In this document: piece after piece, positions 1 through 8,780 of the stretch
How positions within the stretch are numbered: position 1 is the stretch's first letter
Layout: each line of letters opens with the position of its first letter
Origin: Chloroflexi bacterium HGW-Chloroflexi-6
GTDB taxonomy: Bacteria; Chloroflexota; Anaerolineae; Anaerolineales; Villigracilaceae
Direction: 5' to 3'
DNA length: 64,000 bases
Assembly (NCBI GenBank): GCA_002840685.1
Contig: PHBU01000003.1
Location: 1-64,000, forward strand
Notes under the pieces: model-generated
The model's input: only the letters and a program-made list of their open reading frames with translations
What the model was told of the DNA's origin: nothing
Database searches by the model: none
Program-made: the position numbers and the translations under genes

Positions 1-41
1 CGGCTTATCGACTGACTGTTACCACCTCCTTTTGTTGTCGT

Positions 42-1052
42 TTATTTGCTCAGCGTGCCACAAGATTCTCGAATAACCAGTTCTACAGGCAGTACCGTGT
101 GGCGCTTGTACGAAACAGGATTTTGGATGATGTCTATTAGAACGTTGACAGCTTGTATACCCATATGGATGGTTGGCTGGCGGATGGTGGTCAAAGTTGG
201 CGTAACCCTGGATGCATTTGGCATATCGTCATAACCGACAACTGCCACATCCTCAGGTATACGCAACCCGGCATCGCGTAAGGCGCGCATGGCTCCTTCG
301 GCCATCATATCGCTGGCTGCAAAAATTGCCGTCGGGTGGTGCGGAAGCAAACGTCGGGTGGCGGCGTAGCCTCCTGGTTCGGAAAAATCACTTTCTGCAA
401 CCAACTCAGGGTGGAAAGCCAATCCGCGTTCTTCGAGAGCCCGCAGATAACCCTGGAAACGATCATGTCCGGCGATCATGTTTTGCGGACCAGTAATCGT
501 GGCGATGCGCTTGTGGCCAAGTCGTAGTAAGTGCAATGTAGCTTCGCGTGCACCATTGGTGTTATCTACATCAAGATAATTAACATCCAGGCTGGGATGG
601 CGCCCGATCAGCATGAAAGGTTTGTTGCTATCGTGCAGCGCCTGGACGATGGGATCTTCTATCAGCATCGAAGCGACCACAACACCATCCAGCAGGCCGC
701 TGTGCAAGATCTGGCGCATCATGCGGCGTTCGAATTCAGGTTCGGCCAACCATAGCATGACCGAGTAATCCCTGATGTTGCAGGCAGAAGAAACACCTTG
801 GATCAAGAGCGGGAAGTATGGGTCAGAGAAGATGGCTGAGACGCCCGCAGGTATGATCAGTCCTATTACATTGGTGCGGCCCGCTGCCAGGCTGCGAGCT
901 GCAATATTGGGTTGGAAGTTATTTTTCTGTATGACTTCCGTGACCCGGACCCGAGTCTGCTCTTTGACATTTGCGTCGCCGTTAATAACTCGCGAAACAG
1001 TTGCGCGCGAGACCCCGGCATGTTTTGCAATATCTTCAAGTGTGAGCGGCAT
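42..1052 (-). CDS. LacI-family transcriptional repressor
   Basis: A LacI/GalR-type repressor of about 336 residues. The N-terminus has the family helix-turn-helix (LTLEDIAKHAGVSRATVSRV), followed by the hinge region (AARSLAAGRTNVIGLIIP) and a periplasmic-binding-protein-like effector domain with the usual closing segments (AIFAASDMMAEGAMRALRDA, VAVVGYDDMP). I placed the start at the ATG at 1052, which has AAGGA just upstream. The reading frame stays open to 1181, but that extension would run through the operators and the start region of the promoter. The family binds a sugar or nucleoside effector; the ligand cannot be read from sequence. Two identical GAGAGCGCTCTC palindromes lie upstream, one over the predicted transcription start, so autorepression is likely. 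The regulated operon probably continues beyond base 1. Confidence 0.93.
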   Translation of the reverse strand: MPLTLEDIAKHAGVSRATVSRVINGDANVKEQTRVRVTEVIQKNNFQPNIAARSLAAGRTNVIGLIIPAGVSAIFSDPYFPLLIQGVSSACNIRDYSVMLWLAEPEFERRMMRQILHSGLLDGVVVASMLIEDPIVQALHDSNKPFMLIGRHPSLDVNYLDVDNTNGAREATLHLLRLGHKRIATITGPQNMIAGHDRFQGYLRALEERGLAFHPELVAESDFSEPGGYAATRRLLPHHPTAIFAASDMMAEGAMRALRDAGLRIPEDVAVVGYDDMPNASRVTPTLTTIRQPTIHMGIQAVNVLIDIIQNPVSYKRHTVLPVELVIRESCGTLSK

Positions 1053-1064
1053 AGGGTCCTTTTT

Positions 1065-1076
1065 GAGAGCGCTCTC
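1065..1076. promoter_or_regulatory. LacI-type operator, proximal copy
   Basis: A perfect 12-bp palindrome, GAGAGCGCTCTC, 12 bp upstream of the chosen LacI-family start codon. An identical copy lies at 1147-1158, with centres 82 bp apart, close to eight helical turns. The central CG-containing even palindrome is typical of LacI/GalR operators. Confidence 0.75.
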
Positions 1077-1090
1077 GTTATCTTTGTTTT

Positions 1091-1115
1091 TATATGCCCT
1101 TATTAAGGGCATATA
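1091..1115. repeat. 25-bp palindrome between the two operators
   Basis: Twelve-base arms (TATATGCCCTTA and TAAGGGCATATA) are separated by a single T. The element lies in the predicted 5' leader of the LacI-type gene, between the two GAGAGCGCTCTC sites. It could be a binding site for a second dimeric regulator or an mRNA hairpin. Its sequence is unrelated to the flanking operators. Confidence 0.7.
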
Positions 1116-1146
1116 TGGGTCGTTGAAGGGTTTTTGGCCCTTTTTT

Positions 1147-1158
1147 GAGAGCGCTCTC
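1147..1158. promoter_or_regulatory. LacI-type operator, promoter-overlapping copy
   Basis: The second perfect GAGAGCGCTCTC palindrome. It starts 6 bp downstream of the predicted -10 box (1164-1169, minus strand) and so covers the expected transcription start. A bound repressor would block initiation. Confidence 0.75.
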
Positions 1159-1163
1159 AGTTC

Positions 1164-1191
1164 ATTATAATGATTTTGCACCAGGAGTCAA
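1164..1191 (-). promoter_or_regulatory. sigma-70 type promoter of the LacI-family gene
   Basis: On the minus strand TTGACT (1191-1186) is followed after 16 bp by a perfect TATAAT (1169-1164). Transcription would start near 1157, inside the distal operator. Confidence 0.75.
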
Positions 1192-1283
1192 CAGGCAGTT
1201 GATATGACATTTGTCACTTTCTTTAAAAGAGAAGTGCAAAACAGCCTGACCTGCCGGTGGGAAAATTGGCCGGGAGGCCTGAT

Positions 1284-1320
1284 GGCAAAAACAAAAAATC
1301 CCGGCTATTAGGCCGGGATT
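1284..1320 (-). terminator. rho-independent terminator of the CBS gene
   Basis: On the minus strand a 9-bp stem (AATCCCGGC/GCCGGGATT, 1297-1305 with 1312-1320) with a 6-nt loop is followed by a T-rich tract, TTTTTGTTTTT. It lies about 35 bp after the CBS-protein stop codon. Confidence 0.8.
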
Positions 1321-1355
1321 AAAGCGGTTATCTATCGGTACGAGTCTTTGCGTTT

Positions 1356-1802
1356 TTAGCGCAGGATGCTCAACCCCTCAATATAGTCTTGCAGATCGCT
1401 GATCAGATTTTCCTTATCGGCGATCACGGATCGGACAACGTCTCCAATGGAGACCATCCCGGTCAGGTGACCGTTTTCGACAACTGGCAGGTGCCGAATG
1501 TGATAATTGGTCATCAAAGCCATGCACTGTTCCAGACTCGTATCGAGATGGACCGTGATCATTTCTTCGGTCATGATTTCTTTGACCAGGGTGGTCTTTG
1601 AATCGTGACCCTTAAGAATGATTTTGCGAGCGTAATCCCGTTCAGTGCAAATGCCGACGATCCGATCTTCATCGGTCACAAATAACGCGCCGATATTTTT
1701 TTCGGCCATCATTTCGATGGCGCGGTAAACTGTCTCGTTGGCGGCAATTGAAAAAGTGGCTTGCTTGCCTTTTGACTTCATTAAGTCGTGAACAGTGGTC
1801 AT
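1356..1802 (-). CDS. CBS-domain pair protein
   Basis: A 148-residue protein made almost wholly of two CBS motifs. The first covers about residues 5-65 (NETVYRAIEMMAEKNIGALFVTD, IVGICTERDYARKIIL). The second covers about 75-130 (EIMTEEMITVHLDTSLEQCMALM, IRHLPVVENGHLTGMVSIGDVV). Such Bateman modules bind adenosyl nucleotides (AMP, ATP, SAM) or NADH and usually act as energy-state sensors. The end of repeat 2 shows the G-h-h-S-x-x-D ligand signature. There is no fused effector domain, so the partner is unknown. A GGAAGGAAG ribosome-binding site precedes the ATG, and a terminator follows at 1284-1320, which suggests a single-gene transcript. Confidence 0.92.
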   Translation of the reverse strand: MTTVHDLMKSKGKQATFSIAANETVYRAIEMMAEKNIGALFVTDEDRIVGICTERDYARKIILKGHDSKTTLVKEIMTEEMITVHLDTSLEQCMALMTNYHIRHLPVVENGHLTGMVSIGDVVRSVIADKENLISDLQDYIEGLSILR

Positions 1803-1896
1803 AGCTCAGCTTCCTTCCTATATATGGTGGAGCGAAGGGTATGAATAATAAACTTGATTTTATTTTACGACATTCATCGAAAAAAACAAAGATTTG

Positions 1897-1908
1897 GGTA
1901 TTAATACC
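1897..1908. repeat. 12-bp palindrome upstream of the CBS gene
   Basis: A perfect palindrome, GGTATTAATACC, in the spacer between the cold-shock terminator and the CBS gene. It could be an operator for a dimeric regulator; no partner is evident. Confidence 0.4.
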
Positions 1909-1943
1909 AATAAGTCAGATTACTGCCTGATTGCTATGTGAAT

Positions 1944-1975
1944 CAAAAGACCCTGGCACTTTCGCGCCAGGGTCT
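1944..1975 (-). terminator. terminator of the cold-shock gene
   Basis: A 10-bp perfect stem (AGACCCTGGC 1948-1957 with GCCAGGGTCT 1966-1975) has an 8-nt loop and is followed on the minus strand by TTTT. It lies 11 bp beyond the csp stop codon. Confidence 0.8.
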
Positions 1976-1985
1976 TCTTTGGATG

Positions 1986-2198
1986 CTAGTTGATCATGGA
2001 GACGTTGACTGCCTGCCAGCCCTTGGGGCCTTTTTCGACAGCGAACTCAACTTTTTGGCCTTCCATGAGATTGCGAAAGCCGTCGCCTTGAATGGCAGAG
2101 AAATGGACAAAAACATCATCGCCGCCTTCGCGGGAAATGAAGCCGAAGCCCTTGTCGCCGTTAAACCACTTAACCGTACCTTGAATTCTGTCAGACAT
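1986..2198 (-). CDS. csp: cold-shock domain protein (CspA family)
   Basis: A 70-residue OB-fold nucleic-acid chaperone. RNP1 (KGFGFI) and RNP2 (VFVHFSAI) are intact, and the length matches CspA. It binds single-stranded RNA or DNA and melts mRNA structure. The ATG at 2198 is preceded by a near-ideal AAAGGAGG. The frame remains open upstream to 2345, but that part does not look like protein and is better read as the long 5' leader typical of cold-shock genes. A terminator follows directly, giving a monocistronic unit. Confidence 0.97.
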   Translation of the reverse strand: MSDRIQGTVKWFNGDKGFGFISREGGDDVFVHFSAIQGDGFRNLMEGQKVEFAVEKGPKGWQAVNVSMIN

Positions 2199-2345
2199 AG
2201 TATTTGCCTCCTTTGGGCAATAAGAAAAAATTGGGGGGTATTCTGTTTGTTCCATCGGAGGGTAAAACAAAACAACCCACGGGGAAACCGTGAGTTGCCG
2301 CTGTTCTTTCAACCAACGCGAACTTACTGTTACCGTATATCCCAA
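2199..2345 (-). promoter_or_regulatory. probable structured 5' leader of the cold-shock gene
   Basis: About 150 bp without a credible gene. It contains an imperfect hairpin (2273-2282 with 2288-2297, one mismatch, 5-nt loop) and the strong ribosome-binding site next to the start codon. Long, structured, temperature-responsive leaders are established for cspA-type genes. No promoter boxes could be assigned with confidence. Confidence 0.4.
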
Positions 2346-2472
2346 TCATAGTAACACACTATTCGTAAACGTGCGGACTCAATTTGAACGTTGCGTGTCT
2401 GTAGGGTTCTTCTCATTATGAAAAAAGGAGAACTTCTGTAGGGACTCTCTTTGTTTGTTCATTATGAATTGA

Positions 2473-3561
2473 TTAATATTCAGGAGTATGGGTATAAAGT
2501 AATGGTAGACAATGCCCAAGCAATGGGCTAAAAAATAGCGATGGCTCTTTTACAAGACCTTTGGCCTTCAATAATTTTTCAATGTTTGGCGCAAGTTTTT
2601 CGGCGGTTGCTGTAGATATGGTATGTAAACTTTCTTTTTCTTCATCCAACAAACCATTCCATATTTTCCTGAATTCTTCAAAAACAATTTCCTGTTTAGC
2701 AACCCACTCTAAATTTGCGATATTTGCTGACGTTCCTAAATTTTCTTTTAAGATAGAAAACAGGGCTTGAATAAGACCGGGGTGTCCGCCGCTTAGCTGA
2801 TAAATCCATTGGCGTTGTTCTGACAACAGGGGATGTTCGCGCCTTTTTTCCATCTGCTGAATAATATGGATGGAATCCAATTTGTTATATGGGCCAAGCC
2901 CAACCATATTCCGAGAAAGCAGCTCGTAAAAACTTTCATTTTGTTTTGGGGAGCGAATTTTATCAGGCAGGTTGCGTAAAAATAGTGCATAGAATAGGTT
3001 ATATTTATTTGCATCGCGAACTGCGCGTAATTGGGAAAAGGCGCTAGCAGGCATGGATTTATATGTTTCATCAAACTCATCAAAAAGCATACATATTTTT
3101 ATTGAGTATATGTGACACAGTTTTGAAACCGCCATTTCAAAGAAGCGATGCGCCTTTAGCGCATCTTTGCTTTCGATGCACTCGGAATCCAGGTCGCCTA
3201 ATTCTTGCAGGATGGATTCTTGGGCACGTTGTCTTACGCTGGTTGCCAAGAGGGCGCTTAACAAAAGTTCAAAAAAACCAAATGTCCAGTCTGTTTCTAA
3301 AGATAATCGGTTCATATCCACCCTTACGAACCAAACTCGTTTGGCTAATTCTGGGTTGAGGTATTGTTCTTTGATCTTTTGGGCATCAACCGTTTTTTCT
3401 TCGTCGATAAAATCTCCCATTAAAAAATCCATAAGACGGGTTTTGCCGACGCTTGGTGCTCCAACGATAAAGCAGGATTCTCCGCTTCTGACATGGGAGA
3501 AAAAAGGAGTGAGCACATCTTGGCGATAAGAGAGAATGTTGTAAGTGTCGTTTGTGATCAT
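2473..3561 (-). CDS. AAA-type ATPase
   Basis: A 362-residue P-loop ATPase. Walker A is GAPSVGKT at residues 34-41 and Walker B is ICMLFDEFDE at about 157-166, with D161 and E162. The remainder looks like the winged-helix or lid region of AAA/STAND-type ATPases: QLSGGHPGLIQALF at about residues 265-280 is the sensor-2-like GGxP segment common in these proteins. No effector domain is fused. An AAGGAAGAG site precedes the ATG. It is the last gene of the minus-strand signalling run, 130 bp behind the second receiver-APH gene. A switch or remodelling ATPase role within that system is an inference. It could also be an unrelated ORC/Cdc6-like ATPase. Confidence 0.82.
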   Translation of the reverse strand: MITNDTYNILSYRQDVLTPFFSHVRSGESCFIVGAPSVGKTRLMDFLMGDFIDEEKTVDAQKIKEQYLNPELAKRVWFVRVDMNRLSLETDWTFGFFELLLSALLATSVRQRAQESILQELGDLDSECIESKDALKAHRFFEMAVSKLCHIYSIKICMLFDEFDETYKSMPASAFSQLRAVRDANKYNLFYALFLRNLPDKIRSPKQNESFYELLSRNMVGLGPYNKLDSIHIIQQMEKRREHPLLSEQRQWIYQLSGGHPGLIQALFSILKENLGTSANIANLEWVAKQEIVFEEFRKIWNGLLDEEKESLHTISTATAEKLAPNIEKLLKAKGLVKEPSLFFSPLLGHCLPLLYTHTPEY

Positions 3562-3691
3562 GTTTACTCTTCCTTTTCTGGGATTAGCACCAGGTCAACG
3601 TTGATGCAGGTTTAAAATCACCCGGATGTTGAACTGGATTGTCGTTGTGAACCTTCTTTTGGGGAGAATATTGAAAGAACCTGTCTGGGTT

Positions 3692-5353
3692 TTATGAGAA
3701 TTGCAATTCATCCCATACATCAGGTGGCCAAGGATCATCCCAGTGTTCCAGCCGGTGGCATAAGATTCCGGCAAGCATGAGTGCGCGTTGCTGGCTTTTT
3801 TCCTGTGCTTTTGTGATTGTAGCACGGAAGATAGTGTTGAAAAATAACCCAAAAAGATATTCTTTAGCATCAGTAACGCCTGTACATTTATGAGCCAGCC
3901 TGCGAATTGTTGCGATTGTGCGAATCACTTTTTGGGCATCGTTTGAAAGTAGGGATGGATGAACTGGGGTAATATTGCTGCCCAGCTCTTTCATGCCGGT
4001 TAACAATATGCACAGATGGTAAAACGTTTGAAAATCATCTGATAATCCAGCGATTCTGTTTATGATATCTGATTCCAACTCAATAAAATCTTGTAGAGCA
4101 TGTCCTTCACCGCTGCGTTCGAAATCGAGCACCCATGCATTGTTACTATCATCAATAATGATGTTGTCTGCATGAAGATCACCATGGGTAACGGCAATGC
4201 TCACTTTGCTAATAATGCTTGCATCATGTGTTTCATCTTTTGCGATGTTTTCTATTAACCACTGAAGCGGGTCTTTTGCTCCGGTTTTTTCCCAAGGAGA
4301 GTAACCCATGGCATTATCAGAGTTTGTGTTTCTTAATTTTTCAGCACGCTCTACCCATTCTATACCCCAAACAGAACAGTAAAGTTTAAATAGTGATACA
4401 TCTGTTTTCTTCCTGGTCTTCTGGTAATGAGCCGACCACGTGTATGAGAAAAAACGTTCAAGGCTTTTTTCAATATTTTCGATGGGTTGAGTTTTGAAAA
4501 AATGCGTAAATGTTTCTACGATATTTCCAACATAAGATAGTTTTATTCCACCAATATCCCACAATTCAACATAGCCGCTCAAGGTCGGTTTAAATCCTCC
4601 TACCAGGCGACCATCAATATATTTTTTAAATCTTTCTACTTCTGTGGTAATTTTGTGCCGACGTGCAAACTTAACAATTACGGGTTGTAAATCATCCTCA
4701 TATACGCTTAGAACTATGGAGCGAGGCCGCGGCGCAGTAGAGAATCCGGTATTCAACTCGGAAGTGATCATTTTCTTAAGATGTAAGTAATGAGCATCAG
4801 GGAAAAGTCTTGCCAAAATATCCACGATCTGATCATGATACTGGGTGGGGGTTGATACATCAAATAGAATGGATCCTATTGTGGTTAGTATTTCATCCGG
4901 CACAATTCTAATTGGGCGGCCTCTTGCAACAATTTTGGCGGCTTCTCTTTGAATTTTTTCTTTAAGAGCAATTGGACCATCTTCTTTGCCAACGAAGTTT
5001 GCTGCACCTTTTTCGTGAATACTTTTTATTGCCAGGTTAACGCTGCCATGGCCTGTAACTACGATACTCACGGCTGGTTTTATTTGATTTATTAAATTCA
5101 AACCGCTAATATCGTCATCATCTGAATTATCAATCAAGCGCATATCTATCAGGGCAAGCTGGCATCGCAGATCGCGGGCCTTTTTACGGGCATCATCAAC
5201 CAGCGATATGCCCTCTCCTTCGGCGAGTACCGGTACAAATCCCCAGTGTGAGACCAATTCGGAAAAAATTTTTGTTGTACCTTTGTCATTATCAACAATT
5301 AAGATACGAGGCAATGAATCTGATAGTTCGGGTAGTGTTCCGTTAAGAGACAT
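3692..5353 (-). CDS. receiver-APH-type kinase fusion (second copy)
   Basis: A 553-residue protein with an N-terminal receiver domain (about 14-140; phosphoacceptor D70 in LALIDMRL, lysine in VGKED). It is joined to an aminoglycoside-phosphotransferase/choline-kinase-like domain (about 205-535). The Brenner-type catalytic loop is H390-G-D392-LHADN397 and the metal-binding site is D410-F-E. These enzymes transfer phosphate from ATP to small molecules or proteins; the substrate cannot be read here. The gene starts 9 bp after the stop of the receiver-GAF-kinase, so the two are almost certainly co-transcribed and that kinase is the natural phosphodonor. It is a paralogue of the protein at 12675-14267. 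The receiver has an extended acidic loop after D70 (IDNSDDDDISGL). Confidence 0.85.
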   Translation of the reverse strand: MSLNGTLPELSDSLPRILIVDNDKGTTKIFSELVSHWGFVPVLAEGEGISLVDDARKKARDLRCQLALIDMRLIDNSDDDDISGLNLINQIKPAVSIVVTGHGSVNLAIKSIHEKGAANFVGKEDGPIALKEKIQREAAKIVARGRPIRIVPDEILTTIGSILFDVSTPTQYHDQIVDILARLFPDAHYLHLKKMITSELNTGFSTAPRPRSIVLSVYEDDLQPVIVKFARRHKITTEVERFKKYIDGRLVGGFKPTLSGYVELWDIGGIKLSYVGNIVETFTHFFKTQPIENIEKSLERFFSYTWSAHYQKTRKKTDVSLFKLYCSVWGIEWVERAEKLRNTNSDNAMGYSPWEKTGAKDPLQWLIENIAKDETHDASIISKVSIAVTHGDLHADNIIIDDSNNAWVLDFERSGEGHALQDFIELESDIINRIAGLSDDFQTFYHLCILLTGMKELGSNITPVHPSLLSNDAQKVIRTIATIRRLAHKCTGVTDAKEYLFGLFFNTIFRATITKAQEKSQQRALMLAGILCHRLEHWDDPWPPDVWDELQFS

Positions 5354-5362
5354 ATTTTACCT

Positions 5363-8300
5363 TTACTCGACAGCAGAAAAATCATTGTATAGTGGAAGCC
5401 TGATGGAAAAAGAAGCACCCGGTTGATCATCAATGGCAGGTAGCAGCCTGATGGATCCCCCCATGCCCTCTACCAAAAGACGGGTTAGTAGAAGCCCGAA
5501 TCCGCCCCCTTCTTTTGGGGTATCTTTTGTGCTGACAGGACGCCGAAAGATCGTCGGCCTTATTTTTTCTTCAACCCCAGGCCCAAAGTCACGGAAAATG
5601 ATTTCCACCCGTTCATCTTTAATAAGTCTTGTAGAAATTTCCACTTTTTTCTCTGGCAGGTTGCTCATAAACCGAACTGCATTGCGAACAAGGTGTCTTA
5701 GAATACGTTGTAATTCCATTGGGTTGGCATGGATCGATGCATTTTCGGCATTCAAATGTGCAATCACCTGGATGTTACGTTGGCGGGCCATAGGGCCGAT
5801 GTACTCCTGAATAACTCGATCAATCTGAAGCAACCTGCGTGATTCTGCCCTCCAGGAACCTATGCTGGATAGTTTTTCTGCGCTCTCGTCTACTTGCGCT
5901 GCGTACTCGGTAATTTTGGGGCTTTCCTTGGCCATCTCGCCTATCAAGTACGCCAGGTCACGGATTTTTCCAACCTCATTGTTTACATCGTGGGCGATAT
6001 CTGATGCTCCTGCGGTGAGAGCAGAGACTGTCGATAGAAAAACAACCTTTTCGCTTTCTCTTGCTCGCTCAAATGCCAGCCCCAGATTGTGAGCAACCAT
6101 CTTGACGAGTTCAATATCATCTTTGTCAAACATACCTGAAGCACGTTCTAAAACTAGAATTCCAAGTAAATTGCCCTGGCTGCTCATAATAGTTGTGCAA
6201 AGCTCGGCTTTTGTTGTGGGATTTAGCGGTATATAATCTGTGCTTTTTGTAACATCATCTACATTCTTGTATTCCACTTTGTGTGACTTCAATGCTTTAA
6301 TGGCTGCCCGGACTACAATTGATGAGTGGCGCGAGCGCTTGAGCGGGAAAGTTTGGCGCATTACCTGCTCTGGAAACTTGGTATAGTACCTTAGCGTTTC
6401 AGGAATGAATTTAAGGCCTGTTTCATCATCGTAGACAAGTATCCCGAGCCGTAAACCACAATTCCTGTAATGGGAATTGAGTTTTTTTAATATACCGGTA
6501 AGTATCTTTTCCAGTTCCAACTCTTTGCCAATTATCTCTGAAATCTCAAGAGCAATTTTCATGCGTTGATGGCGGCGCTCTTTATCCATACGATGCACAT
6601 CTGAAATAGCCACAGCAGCAAGGCTTGCAAAACAACGGGCATGGTGTTCTTCCAACCTGGAGAATTGATGATTGCGTCGATAATCTAAATACAGGATGCC
6701 AAGCGCATCTTGGGTATATGGATCAGTAATGGGCACACCAATCATTGCTTGCACACCTTCATTGCGAATAAAGTGATGCTCTTGCAGATTGAGCTCTTTT
6801 CCTAAATGGTGATCGGCATAAATATCATCGATTTTAAGAAAACCTTTTTGTAAAACATGCTCAGAAACGCCTCCAATACGAGGTTTTCTTTGAATACTTG
6901 TTGTTGGGGCTTTTAAGTCGCCATCGTGGCCGATATGTTTAACATCAAATTCATAGGACTGCCCACTCCCCGTACGAATCGGATAGATGATTGCCCAGTC
7001 TGCCTGGGTGATATTGCGGGCGGTTTTGCAAATTAAATCCAGAGTTTTTTTGAGAGGTCGATGGGTTGCTGCCCCCATAATTTTATAATTTGCGTCCAGT
7101 AAATCTTCGCTTTTTTGCCCTTGCCGTAATGTTTCCCAGACCAGCCCGGCGTTGTCGAGCAATGTTTGCAGGCGGTTCAGAACCTTTGTCTCCAGGGGCA
7201 TTCCGGTATGCTTGTTATCCACAATGACTACACCGAAAATGTTATTGCCTGCTCGAAGCGGCAGGATGGCGCAAGTTGACAAATCAAAAAACTTTCTCGC
7301 TTCTTGCGGAATTTTTGTGGATATTTCGTGCTGTTGAACGATTTGCATTTCGCCACAAGATATAACTTTACTTAGAGCGTCTTGCCCATCTGTGATTGGA
7401 AATTGGATTCGTTTGATAAACTTGCCGAAAGGAGTTATTGGTATCTTTTTTCGGCGCAGATCGATCAAGAAATCGTCAAATTGATAGTTACGCCTTTTGT
7501 CTTTTTCCCAATCTTGCTCCGCGATAAATTTATCGTCAGCACCGATGCCTGACCAGCCTTTTAGCGTATGATGATCATCTGGGGTTAAAAATAACAGAGC
7601 ACGATTAAACCCAAGCCCAAAATTAGCAGTGGCAATAGTTAAAACAGTAAGCCAAAGATCATCTTCGTTATCCCTTGCGATCAGGAGCATTTCAACACTT
7701 GCGTGCTGCAACAACTGCATTAACTGCGCATCTTTCTTTTCCTCCCGCAATAGTTTTTGTTCCCAACTGTAACTGCGAGAGTGTCCTATGACTATTGAGA
7801 CCTGCCGGGCAAATATACCTAACATTTTGAGTTCGTGCGCTTTGAGCACTCTTTGGCTTTGACCAGAATCTAAAACCAGTGCTCCGATGGGGAGCGCATC
7901 TTGCCAGATTGGTAAAACCACCAAATCACCAACCGGGAGTTGAAACTCATTTTCATCGGCAATCAGATTTTTAAAATTTGCTGCTGATATGCCAAAAGCA
8001 TCTCGTGAGATTGTCCCTTTATTCAGGCCAATCCAGTCGTCAAAGATACGTTTTGAAAAATTGGGCGAACAACCGTTTCCGGCACAAGCTTCTCCTATTA
8101 ATTTGTTCTGATTTCTGAGTTCTTTTGTGGGAATCCAGAATAAGTGGGCTCGCTGGAAACCAAGCTGAATGGAATATTGAACAACAATCTTGGAAACAGC
8201 ATGAAATTCTCCCTCGCGCATAGCTGCTTCCATCATAGCAACAAATTTTTTTTGCCAATCGTGTTCTCGCTGCACCTCGCTTTTTTCCTTTAGTATTGTG

Positions 8301-8659
8301 ATCAGGTGGATAAGTTCTTCAGCCCTGAAACCCCTGAGCAGAAAGTAAGCTGCACCAGCCTGACGAGCGCGAAGGTTGCCATCCGGATCATCGAAGCTGG
8401 TGATAATGATCGAATCGGCGTTTGGGCTGATTTGGAGTAGCTTGACCATGGAAATAACCCCATCCTTGCCCGCTCCCAGTCCTAAATCAATGATAAAAAT
8501 GTCGAAAGGGTTGCCGCTATCAGATGCTTTTTGAGCCAGCACCAATGCAGTTTCTTCAGAGATGGCGTACTCGGCTGTTGCCACCTGGCTATTGTGAATG
8601 ATGCGAGATGCTGTTTTTGCTGAATAAAGATCATCATCAAGTACAAGAACATGGCACAT
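5363..8659 (-). CDS. receiver-multi-GAF sensor histidine kinase
   Basis: A 1098-residue hybrid kinase. The N-terminal receiver (about 1-125; acidic D8-D10, phosphoacceptor D58) is followed by about four GAF-type sensor domains (roughly 140-310, 315-515, 525-695 and 710-875). At the C-terminus are a dimerisation/phosphoacceptor segment with H890 (ASDIAHDVNNEV) and a HATPase_c domain: N-box near N993, G1 DFGPGV, G2 GGGFGLLL. The receiver is placed first, not last as in classical hybrids. No membrane segment is seen, so it should be a soluble sensor of small molecules, redox state or protein partners. AAGGGG precedes the ATG. The receiver-APH gene follows 9 bp later. A 121-bp spacer separates it from the upstream gene. 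Confidence 0.9.
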   Translation of the reverse strand: MCHVLVLDDDLYSAKTASRIIHNSQVATAEYAISEETALVLAQKASDSGNPFDIFIIDLGLGAGKDGVISMVKLLQISPNADSIIITSFDDPDGNLRARQAGAAYFLLRGFRAEELIHLITILKEKSEVQREHDWQKKFVAMMEAAMREGEFHAVSKIVVQYSIQLGFQRAHLFWIPTKELRNQNKLIGEACAGNGCSPNFSKRIFDDWIGLNKGTISRDAFGISAANFKNLIADENEFQLPVGDLVVLPIWQDALPIGALVLDSGQSQRVLKAHELKMLGIFARQVSIVIGHSRSYSWEQKLLREEKKDAQLMQLLQHASVEMLLIARDNEDDLWLTVLTIATANFGLGFNRALLFLTPDDHHTLKGWSGIGADDKFIAEQDWEKDKRRNYQFDDFLIDLRRKKIPITPFGKFIKRIQFPITDGQDALSKVISCGEMQIVQQHEISTKIPQEARKFFDLSTCAILPLRAGNNIFGVVIVDNKHTGMPLETKVLNRLQTLLDNAGLVWETLRQGQKSEDLLDANYKIMGAATHRPLKKTLDLICKTARNITQADWAIIYPIRTGSGQSYEFDVKHIGHDGDLKAPTTSIQRKPRIGGVSEHVLQKGFLKIDDIYADHHLGKELNLQEHHFIRNEGVQAMIGVPITDPYTQDALGILYLDYRRNHQFSRLEEHHARCFASLAAVAISDVHRMDKERRHQRMKIALEISEIIGKELELEKILTGILKKLNSHYRNCGLRLGILVYDDETGLKFIPETLRYYTKFPEQVMRQTFPLKRSRHSSIVVRAAIKALKSHKVEYKNVDDVTKSTDYIPLNPTTKAELCTTIMSSQGNLLGILVLERASGMFDKDDIELVKMVAHNLGLAFERARESEKVVFLSTVSALTAGASDIAHDVNNEVGKIRDLAYLIGEMAKESPKITEYAAQVDESAEKLSSIGSWRAESRRLLQIDRVIQEYIGPMARQRNIQVIAHLNAENASIHANPMELQRILRHLVRNAVRFMSNLPEKKVEISTRLIKDERVEIIFRDFGPGVEEKIRPTIFRRPVSTKDTPKEGGGFGLLLTRLLVEGMGGSIRLLPAIDDQPGASFSIRLPLYNDFSAVE

Positions 8660-8780
8660 TTATTCCCCTTCAATACATATGGGTTGGAATTTTATGCATA
8701 AACTGCGCTATGGATTGATTTAGTAAGTAAACAACTTATTGTTGCTCGCTTATATCAATCAGCTTGTCGGCCTGTTTTTT

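Noticed and set aside
1..41. Possible start of a downstream gene, from an AAAGGAGGTGG stretch on the minus strand
   Set aside because: No start codon with an open frame follows at a usable distance inside the window, so nothing can be called.
2199..2345. 49-residue N-terminal extension of the cold-shock protein
   Set aside because: CspA-family proteins start at the chosen ATG with its own strong ribosome-binding site; the upstream part is a typical untranslated leader.
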